From Rubrobacteraceae bacterium (lineage in GTDB: Bacteria; Actinomycetota; Rubrobacteria; Rubrobacterales; Rubrobacteraceae): a DNA stretch of 5,294 bases. The stretch spans positions 1 through 5,294 of the forward strand of contig JACCSM010000599.1 in NCBI GenBank assembly GCA_013698525.1, in the 5' to 3' direction. The notes below the pieces were generated by a model. The model saw only the letters and a program-made list of their open reading frames with translations. It made no database searches and was not told the DNA's origin. Every line of letters begins with the position of its first letter. Position 1 is the stretch's first letter. Both the position numbers and the translations under genes were made by a program. Below, piece after piece: positions 1 to 4,685 of this stretch.

Positions 1-2
1 TG

Positions 3-137
3 GAGAAGAACGACGTACACTACGTCGTGTTCCACAAGCGTTATCCGTGGATAGGCTGGCGTCCCTTCGCGCTCAAGAGGGACCTCTACAGCCCGGTCTA
101 CGAGAACGACGGCGTCATCATCTTCGCCCCCCGCTAG
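3..137 (+). CDS. C-terminal end of a GT-C-like membrane glycosyltransferase (5' truncated)
   Basis: The reading frame is open from the left edge and ends at TAG 135-137, giving 44 residues. The visible tail contains DVHYVVFHKRYP and, further on, LYSPVYENDGVIIFAPR. This matches in order and spacing the tail of the protein encoded at 572-2662 (DVRYIVLYKNMP, then LYRTAFENRDVLIVERR). In large bacterial GT-C membrane proteins such a beta-rich tail ('YVV.. K' followed by 'VYEN..V.IF') commonly ends the extracytoplasmic C-terminal domain. I therefore infer a membrane-bound, polyprenyl-phosphate-sugar dependent glycosyltransferase or a close relative of the next gene. The catalytic and transmembrane part lies outside the window, so substrate and exact family cannot be read. 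A strong hairpin starts 11 bases after the stop, suggesting the transcript ends there rather than running into the next gene. Confidence 0.75.
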   Translation, partial: EKNDVHYVVFHKRYPWIGWRPFALKRDLYSPVYENDGVIIFAPR

Positions 138-147
138 AACCAGAGCG

Positions 148-179
148 GTTTGCAAAGAGGGTGAATCCTCTTTGCAAGC
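148..179 (+). terminator. Hairpin downstream of the first gene, possible terminator
   Basis: Bases 148-160 pair with 167-179 to give a 13-bp stem (one G-T wobble) around the loop GTGAAT. It begins 11 bases after the stop codon at 137, the usual place for a transcription terminator. No T-run follows the right arm (the next bases are ATTTCAGC), so it is not a classical intrinsic terminator. It could be a T-less terminator, an mRNA-stabilising stem, or the end of a larger repeat. Confidence 0.45.
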
Positions 180-182
180 ATT

Positions 183-214
183 TCAGCAACTCAGCACTTC
201 AGCTTGTCAGCCTC
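183..214. repeat. Four tandem TCAGC-led octamers
   Basis: TCAGC occurs at 183, 191, 199 and 207, exactly 8 bases apart: TCAGCAAC, TCAGCACT, TCAGCTTG, TCAGCCTC. The first five bases of each unit are constant and the last three vary. The array does not continue in either direction. It resembles short tandemly repeated heptamer or octamer tracts found between genes in some bacteria; function unknown. Confidence 0.6.
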
Positions 215-372
215 TTGTCTTCGCTGAAGGCCGATTGGCTTCCAGCCGATTGCGCAAGTCTTAGCAAGTCTCAATACCTCTGCGAAAGTCGCTTTAGAGC
301 GCCGTGCATAGGGCTTGATTCTTACCCACGAGAAGAGCCATAGGCAATCCAAGACCTGACTGGCTGACATGC

Positions 373-407
373 GCGGTTTCCGGAAGGGCAACCCTTCCGG
401 AAACCGC
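373..407. repeat. Perfect 16-bp palindromic hairpin
   Basis: Bases 373-388 are exactly complementary in reverse to 392-407, with the 3-base loop CAA. It lies over 100 bases upstream of the nearest downstream start and is followed by CTCTAGCAACTG, not a T-run, so a simple intrinsic terminator is unlikely. Its right end (401-410) is also the reverse complement of 142-151. It could be an extragenic palindrome, the end of a miniature element, or an RNA stem. Confidence 0.75.
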
Positions 408-430
408 TCTAGCAACTGCCGAGGCTGGAC

Positions 431-480
431 CGCGCAAAGTTAAGCGATTGTAAAAGCATCGTAAAGAGTTGGTTCAATGC
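431..480 (+). promoter_or_regulatory. A/T-enriched candidate promoter region for the 572 gene
   Basis: This is the most A/T-rich non-palindromic stretch before the large membrane gene. A weak sigma70-like pair can be drawn: TTGTAA at 448-453 and TTCAAT at 473-478, but the 19-base spacing is long. GTAAA repeats at 450 and 461, one helical turn apart, which could be a regulator half-site pair. No box matches consensus well, so the promoter position is tentative. Confidence 0.25.
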
Positions 481-571
481 CCCCTTTATCGTGCCAAGCG
501 GGTAGCGGTTCGGGAGGACGTTGCTAATCTATCCGGCGTGCGTTGGCCGAGGGACAAGCGAAGAGTGTAGC

Positions 572-2662
572 GTGCACTTTGACCTGATCCTGGCCCTGCT
601 CGCTGCGCTCGTCGTCGCCGTGGTGCCAGGGTGGTTCTGGGCCGGACTGCTGCGCGCCTCAGGGGACTACGCAGAGCGACTCGCCTACTCGGCGGCGCTC
701 TCGATGGCGCTGGTTCCAGCCGTCGCGCTGATTCCGACGCGTGTTCTGGGGATGGGCGTAACGCTCCCCGTGGCCTTTGTGTGCGCGCTCGTGGTGTTCC
801 TGGCGGGGCTCGGGGCTTACCTCAGGTTCGGTAGTGCCAAAGGAGACGATGAGCCCATCCTCTCCGTGCCCGTACCAGCCCTCGGCTTGCCCGCGCTGGT
901 GCTGCTCGTGCCTGCGTTCGGCCTCGCGCTCGAGGCGACTATCGGGGGGATCCCCGGCCAGCTGGTCCTGGTATTGGTCGCGCTGCTCGTACTCGCGGCG
1001 GGGTTGACCCACCTCTTTATGTCCAGGCGTAAGGCCGAACTGACTTCAGAGATAGACGAAGAGGTGGCTCTGGAGTCTCCCGCCTTCCCTGGACCCCTCT
1101 TGCGCCGGCTCCTGCTTCCCGCAGTACTCTCTCTGGCGCTCGTACGCGGCTACGCGGGCCCTGTGTTGCACGACTGGCCGTTCATTCGGGGCGTAGACCA
1201 CTACTCCCACGCCGTGATGGCGGACAGGATGATGACCGTGGGGAAGATAGAACCTTATCTCATCTACCCCCCTGGCTTCCACACCATGACCGCCGGGGTC
1301 TCGCGCCTCAGCGGCCTCGAGCCGCTGGAGATCTTCCCCGTCCTCGGCCCCGCGCTACTCCTGCTACCAGCCCTGGCCCTCTACGCGCTCGCGAAACGTC
1401 TGTGGGGTTGGGAGTACGGCGTGGCCGCTGCGCTCCTCTCGGTGCTACTCGGTGGCACCTACTACTACTTCAACGACGCGATGTACCCGAACCTCGTGAC
1501 CTCGCAGTTCCTGATGGTCCTGGCCCTCGCTTCCCTCGTTGGCGTCTACTCGGCTCCATCGGTGCGTAACGGACTCCTGCTGGCGCTTCTCGGCTCTTCG
1601 GTCATTCTCTACCATCCCGTCGCGAGCATGTACCTTGCGGTACTGTTGGCCCTGGTCGGGGCGTACTTCGTTCTACCTCTGCTGTCCCGCGACAGGAGGA
1701 CGGGTGTGGCACTCCTGCTCTCGCTTACGCTCCTCGGCTCTCTCTCCGTCCTGTACGCGTGGAACACCTACGATCTGGGAGGGGCGCTCGCCGGGCTGGT
1801 CGGCGGCCAGGGGGAGAGCGCAACGGGCGACGCCGTCGAGATGGCGGTAGGCACGCAGGTTCCGTATGAGATCGGCTTGTTGACCGAGAACCTGATCTCG
1901 CAACCCGTAGCCTGGCTCGGCTTGCTCGGCGTATTCCTGCTGGCGGACGAAGGAAGGAGGCGGATGGGCCTGCCGGCGGCGATAGCGCACGTTACGCTGT
2001 TCCTGTGGGCCGCGCTGCTGTTCTTCGGCAGCCGCACGTCTCTGACCGGCTTCCCCCAGCGCTTCGGGCGTGACCTCGGAGTACCGCTGGCCCTGCTAGG
2101 GGCCCTTGCCATCGTAACCATCTCGAGGTCCCTCTGGAGCCGTGGGCGTGTCGCCGCCGTGTTCGTTACCTGCGTCGCCGCGCTCCTTTCCGTGGCCCTG
2201 GTGGGGATGCAGGCGGCGCGCGCCCTGCAATGGTCCTCAGGTCCCAGCATCCAGATGACGATGACGCCCCAGATCGCCGCCGCCGGCGAGTGGCTGGAGG
2301 ACCACAACACAGGCGGCAACATCGTCGTGAGCCCGCACTTCAACCAGGTGCCGAGCCGCATGATGCTGGCCATGGGCCACTACTCGGCTCTCCAGTCCTT
2401 CGAGCCTGTCCAGGTCAAGAACCCAAGGGACCTTCCACCCACGGGACCAAGGCCACTGTGGGACGTTCTCTGGGTCGTGACGCATCCTGACAACCAGCGA
2501 ACGGACCGTATCCTCAGCACCTACGACGTGCGCTACATCGTGCTCTACAAGAACATGCCTGACAGGCCGACGCAGGACTACTGGCCCTCCTTCGAGGACC
2601 ACCCGAACCTGTACCGGACGGCCTTCGAGAACAGGGACGTACTGATCGTCGAGAGGCGCTGA
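572..2662 (+). CDS. Polytopic GT-C-like membrane glycosyltransferase, substrate unknown
   Basis: The protein is 696 residues from GTG 572 (713 if started at TTG 521); positions below use the longer numbering. It is dominated by hydrophobic segments, beginning about residues 20-45 and running to about 570, followed by a soluble C-terminal domain at about 575-713. GT-C-like marks are an acidic/aromatic loop RGVDHYSHAVMADRM (223-237), YPPGFHTMTA (249-258) and NDAMYPNLVTSQF (318-330), then YHPVASMY (364-371). GT-C enzymes transfer sugars from polyprenyl-phosphate donors on the outer membrane face with an acidic residue in the first loop; D226 or D235 is a candidate. The domain may belong to the DUF6541-like actinobacterial proteins, but I cannot confirm this. 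I prefer GTG 572 because the 17 extra codons show weak third-position G/C bias, GGGAGG sits only 3 bases before TTG 521, and the first membrane segment starts right after GTG. The next gene follows after 69 bases. Substrate unknown. Confidence 0.8.
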   Translation: MHFDLILALLAALVVAVVPGWFWAGLLRASGDYAERLAYSAALSMALVPAVALIPTRVLGMGVTLPVAFVCALVVFLAGLGAYLRFGSAKGDDEPILSVPVPALGLPALVLLVPAFGLALEATIGGIPGQLVLVLVALLVLAAGLTHLFMSRRKAELTSEIDEEVALESPAFPGPLLRRLLLPAVLSLALVRGYAGPVLHDWPFIRGVDHYSHAVMADRMMTVGKIEPYLIYPPGFHTMTAGVSRLSGLEPLEIFPVLGPALLLLPALALYALAKRLWGWEYGVAAALLSVLLGGTYYYFNDAMYPNLVTSQFLMVLALASLVGVYSAPSVRNGLLLALLGSSVILYHPVASMYLAVLLALVGAYFVLPLLSRDRRTGVALLLSLTLLGSLSVLYAWNTYDLGGALAGLVGGQGESATGDAVEMAVGTQVPYEIGLLTENLISQPVAWLGLLGVFLLADEGRRRMGLPAAIAHVTLFLWAALLFFGSRTSLTGFPQRFGRDLGVPLALLGALAIVTISRSLWSRGRVAAVFVTCVAALLSVALVGMQAARALQWSSGPSIQMTMTPQIAAAGEWLEDHNTGGNIVVSPHFNQVPSRMMLAMGHYSALQSFEPVQVKNPRDLPPTGPRPLWDVLWVVTHPDNQRTDRILSTYDVRYIVLYKNMPDRPTQDYWPSFEDHPNLYRTAFENRDVLIVERR

Positions 2663-2688
2663 TCTTCCAGATAAGAAGCAGGCGCAGC

Positions 2689-2694
2689 TATAAT
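2689..2694 (+). promoter_or_regulatory. TATAAT -10 box for the PIG-V-like gene
   Basis: A perfect TATAAT lies in the 69-base gap between the two membrane-protein genes, 27 bases after the stop and 37 bases before ATG 2732. The -35 position at 17-base spacing reads TCCAGA, only 3 of 6 matches to TTGACA. Transcription would begin near 2701. This suggests the mannosyltransferase gene can be transcribed independently of the gene upstream. Confidence 0.55.
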
Positions 2695-2731
2695 CCCCTC
2701 CGCGGTTTGGCAAGAGATTCCAGGACCGGCG

Positions 2732-3940
2732 ATGGAGTACGAGAAAGAGAACAGAAAGAGCAACGGTTTAGCTTTCGTGCTCGCGGTCTACGCTGCGAGC
2801 CGCCTTCTCTACCTGATCTGCGGCTCCCTGCTCGCCAGGGTCGTGCCGACTTCCAGCTTCCAGAGGGTAACCCTGGATGTGCCTTCCGGGAGTATGAACA
2901 TCTGGTCGCACTGGGACGGTGAGCACTACGTGGCACTGGCCACGGGCGGATACCTCAACCCCCCAGACAACGTCTCCCCGGCTTTCTTCCCACTGTACCC
3001 GCTGCTCATGAGGTCCTTCGCAGATCTCTTCGGCGGTCCTATCTCGAAGGAAGCCCTCTCCGTCTGGGGTCCTCTCCTCTCCCTCCTCTTTCTGCCCTTC
3101 GCCCTCTACTTTATCTACCAGATAGCCCTGGATGAGTTTGATGAGAGGGTGGCGAAGGGCACAGTCCTCACCCTCGCCTTCTTCCCGACGACCTTCTTCC
3201 TCAACGCCGCATATACGGAGAGCCTGTTCCTTGCTCTGTCCGCCGGGGCGCTGTGGGCTATGAGGGTAAGGAAGGACCTGCTGGTTGCGTGTGTTCTGGC
3301 CGCTCTTGCGGGGGCTACGCGCAACGTTGGGGTGTTTCTGATGGTGCCTCTAGTGTATGAGTGGATAAAGGACATAGAAAGTTTTCGTTGGCGCGGGATC
3401 TACCTTTTGGCGGCACCGGGTGGGCTATTAGCATACATGGGTTACCTATGGGTACGATTCGGTGACCCTCTGCTCTTCTACTCCGCGCAGAAGAGTTGGG
3501 GAAGGCGGGCAACAGGGCCGCTCGACACCGCGAGTAGAGCCTGGGGGTCGGCGGCCGAAGGAGCGGGCAGGCTCCTCGACGCTGGCCTCTGGGCCCATCC
3601 CGCTCTCGGGAACGTGGCGGACCACCTAGCCAGGGCGGGCAACTTCTTGAACCTGGCCTTCTTCGTCTTCGCCGTGGTCGTGTTGCTCGCGGGGTTACGG
3701 TACCTACCCGTATCCCTGACCGCCTACGGCCTGCTGCTCGTGGCACCCGCCACGCTCTTCGGGACGCCGGAGAGCCCGCTGATGGGTACCCCTCGTTACG
3801 TGCTCGCCGCGTTCCCCATCTTTATCGTGCTCGGGCTCCTGTTCAGGAACAGACTGCTCTTCGGCGGATGGCTGGTCCTGAGCGGCCTCGTATCCCTTGC
3901 CCTGTGCGCGCTTTTCGTGAGCTGGCGGTTCGTTGCCTGA
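2732..3940 (+). CDS. PIG-V-type membrane mannosyltransferase
   Basis: This 402-residue polytopic membrane protein has the hallmarks of the PIG-V / Mannosyl_trans2 family, the bacterial relatives of GPI mannosyltransferase 2. In order: WDGEHYVALATGGY (61-74) with the acidic residue D62, FFPLYPLL (85-92), the long segment with AYTESLFLALSAGALWAMR (160-178), ATRNVGVFL (195-203), RFGDPLLFYSAQKSWGR (242-258) and TPRYVLAAFPIF (353-364). About 400 residues is usual for bacterial members. In eukaryotes the family adds a mannose from dolichol-phosphate-mannose. Here a polyprenyl-phosphate sugar donor and an envelope lipid or glycan acceptor are inferred, not shown. ATG 2732 is supported by AGG at 2722-2724 about 7 bases upstream and a hydrophilic start (EYEKENRKS) before the first membrane segment. 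It follows another GT-C-like gene and faces the convergent gene ending at 3994. Confidence 0.88.
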   Translation: MEYEKENRKSNGLAFVLAVYAASRLLYLICGSLLARVVPTSSFQRVTLDVPSGSMNIWSHWDGEHYVALATGGYLNPPDNVSPAFFPLYPLLMRSFADLFGGPISKEALSVWGPLLSLLFLPFALYFIYQIALDEFDERVAKGTVLTLAFFPTTFFLNAAYTESLFLALSAGALWAMRVRKDLLVACVLAALAGATRNVGVFLMVPLVYEWIKDIESFRWRGIYLLAAPGGLLAYMGYLWVRFGDPLLFYSAQKSWGRRATGPLDTASRAWGSAAEGAGRLLDAGLWAHPALGNVADHLARAGNFLNLAFFVFAVVVLLAGLRYLPVSLTAYGLLLVAPATLFGTPESPLMGTPRYVLAAFPIFIVLGLLFRNRLLFGGWLVLSGLVSLALCALFVSWRFVA

Positions 3941-3993
3941 ATGAGGGAGGACCGAATCTCTGCCAAAAGTAGGTTGAAGTGTCCTGCGGCGGA
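3941..3993. other. Short convergent intergenic gap
   Basis: Fifty-three bases separate the stops of two convergent genes. I see no strong stem followed by a T-run on either strand. GCGGC at 3986-3990 can pair with GCCGC at 3998-4002, a weak stem reaching into the minus-strand stop codon. Termination here is not explained by the sequence. Confidence 0.4.
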
Positions 3994-4392
3994 TCAGGCC
4001 GCGTAGATAGTCTCGCAGGTACGCGAGACGTAGTCCTCCAAGTCAACGCTTGCCACGTCGTCGCCCGGACCGCAGTCCAAGTAGTCCCTCTCGCCATCTT
4101 TGGTCTCGAAGAAGTCGTCCCCCGTACCGCCGAGCAATGCGTCGCTGCCCTGGCCACCGTAGAGCTCGTCGTCGCCGCCGCCGCCGGAGAGCCCATCTTT
4201 GCCGGCGAGGCCAAGGACCCTATCTTCTCCCCCGAACCCCGCAAGCCGGTCGTCCAGGTCCGAGCCGCGTAGAGCGTCGTCGCCACGCCCGCCCAACTCG
4301 GCGTCAGCGAGCGCGTCACCGGCGGCCAGCGAGAGCAACAGTAATCCGACCACCACTACAAGCACCCCGAAGGGCCGCAAGTCCTTCTCCAC
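3994..4392 (-). CDS. Secreted RTX-like calcium-binding nonapeptide repeat protein
   Basis: Read from GTG 4392 the product is 132 residues. It starts VEKDLRPF, followed by a hydrophobic core GVLVVVVGLLLLSLAAG (9-25) and the signal-peptidase motif ALA (27-29), so export is likely. Residues 34-96 are seven uninterrupted nonapeptides of the GGxGxDxLx type, with Asp at position 6 in all seven. Such repeats (HemolysinCabind family) form a parallel beta-roll that binds calcium. The tail DGERDYLDCGPGDD, then DYVSRTCE, is the C-terminal pattern seen in many short actinobacterial members; its two Cys (107 and 126) may form a disulfide. An in-frame ATG at 4536 would add 48 residues rich in Arg and Pro, with weak third-position G/C bias and no Shine-Dalgarno site nearby. 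GTG 4392 has GGAG nine bases upstream and puts the signal peptide at the terminus. There is no toxin or enzyme domain; a structural or adhesive envelope role is inferred. Confidence 0.82.
   Translation of the reverse strand: MEKDLRPFGVLVVVVGLLLLSLAAGDALADAELGGRGDDALRGSDLDDRLAGFGGEDRVLGLAGKDGLSGGGGDDELYGGQGSDALLGGTGDDFFETKDGERDYLDCGPGDDVASVDLEDYVSRTCETIYAA
4105..4293 (-). repeat. Seven in-frame 27-bp units encoding RTX-like nonapeptides
   Basis: Read on the minus strand the units encode GGRGDDALR, GSDLDDRLA, GFGGEDRVL, GLAGKDGLS, GGGGDDELY, GGQGSDALL and GGTGDDFFE. Spacing is exactly nine residues with no interruption. Units 1 and 5-7 fit the GGxGxD consensus; units 2-4 have lost one or more glycines but keep the sixth-position Asp. 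The DNA is not identical between units, so this is an old, diverged array. Confidence 0.85.
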
Positions 4393-4429
4393 GGGCGGGG
4401 ACTCCGTGCGGTGCCGGGGAGATATCGTC

Positions 4430-4444
4430 GCCGGTCGGACCGGC
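4430..4444. repeat. 15-bp palindrome upstream of the RTX-like gene
   Basis: GCCGGTC and GACCGGC flank a single central G. The site lies about 40-50 bases upstream of GTG 4392 and would be in the leader if the TAGAAT box at 4511-4516 is used. It could be a dimeric repressor operator or a small RNA hairpin. A chance palindrome in GC-rich DNA is also possible. Confidence 0.4.
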
Positions 4445-4630
4445 TTCTTAAGGCTCACGCCAGGCCAACGAACGGCCGGACCTGTGGTGGCAGAAGATCC
4501 ATATACAGGGATTCTACGGACCGGTGTGGGGTCCATGGTTAAAGCGAGGAAACTTCCGGCTTAAATCTTGGTTAAACTCAGGATGGAACGCTGGCGGTGG
4601 AGTCCAGCTTCTCTTCGTCGCGGCGTCCTC

Positions 4631-4636
4631 TATAAT
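4631..4636 (+). promoter_or_regulatory. TATAAT -10 box for the winged-helix-like gene
   Basis: A perfect TATAAT lies 49 bases before ATG 4686. The -35 region is weak; the best match is TTCTCT at 4609-4614 with a 16-base spacer. Transcription would begin near 4643 and give a leader of about 43 bases containing the Shine-Dalgarno site. Confidence 0.55.
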
Positions 4637-4672
4637 GGCCCGAGCGTGTTTGGTGGGAAACGTCTTGGGGGG

Positions 4673-4680
4673 AGGAGGTG
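4673..4680 (+). promoter_or_regulatory. Perfect Shine-Dalgarno site deciding the 4686 start
   Basis: AGGAGGTG is fully complementary to the anti-Shine-Dalgarno end of 16S rRNA. GGAGG sits 7 bases before ATG 4686, an optimal distance. This is the strongest ribosome-binding site in the window and fixes the start of the partial gene, predicting high translation. Confidence 0.85.
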
Positions 4681-4685
4681 TCGGG

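Larger units (their letters stand above)
138..520. other. Structured, lower-GC intergenic region without a convincing gene
   Basis: No frame here has a plausible start with a Shine-Dalgarno site or recognisable protein content. By hand count 181-360 is about 52% G+C, clearly below the flanking genes. The stretch holds two long hairpins (148-179 and 373-407) and a 10-bp inverted repeat, AGAGCGGTTT at 142-151 and AAACCGCTCT at 401-410. It also holds four TCAGC-led octamers (183-214), the direct repeat GCCGATTG at 230-237 and 245-252, and GCAAGTCT at 254-261 and 264-271. CTTCAGC at 197-203 can pair with GCTGAAG at 223-229. Candidates are a decayed or miniature mobile element, a structured RNA, or an intergenic repeat family. 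A promoter for the 572 gene should lie in its right part. Confidence 0.6.
4393..4685. promoter_or_regulatory. Divergent intergenic regulatory region
   Basis: These 293 bases separate the RTX-like gene (minus) from the winged-helix-like gene (plus). They contain the odd palindrome GCCGGTCGGACCGGC at 4430-4444, a minus-strand TAGAAT (4511-4516) that could serve as a -10 box for the RTX-like gene, and TGGTTAAA at 4536-4543 and 4569-4576. The plus-strand TATAAT is at 4631-4636. No independent gene is supported here. The plus-strand open frames show no Shine-Dalgarno site or recognisable protein. Confidence 0.45.

Noticed and set aside
47..343. A 98-codon plus-strand open frame starting within the first gene
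   Set aside because: Its first part overlaps the real C-terminal frame (3-137) and the rest runs through hairpins and repeats of the gap. It has no ribosome-binding site and no family resemblance.
142..410. CRISPR array in the repeat-bearing gap
   Set aside because: The repeats are only 5-8 bases long with tiny spacing. There are no 23-40 base repeats separated by unique spacers and no cas gene in the window.
191..415. A 74-codon minus-strand open frame in the structured gap
   Set aside because: It begins with TTG inside the perfect palindrome, has no Shine-Dalgarno site, and its sequence shows no recognisable domain. It is most likely chance, possibly a remnant of a decayed element.
1768..2373. 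A 201-codon minus-strand open frame inside the large membrane gene
   Set aside because: It is a shadow of the well-supported GT-C-like gene on the plus strand. Its composition is typical of antisense frames in GC-rich DNA.
4105..4293. Large RTX toxin or haemolysin
   Set aside because: The repeat protein is only about 130 residues with a Sec-type signal peptide. It has no pore-forming or enzymatic domain and no adjacent type I secretion genes.
4393..4536. A 48-residue N-terminal extension of the RTX-like protein from ATG 4536
   Set aside because: The extension lacks the coding third-position bias, has no ribosome-binding site, is Arg/Pro-rich and would bury the signal peptide. It contains the palindrome better read as regulatory.
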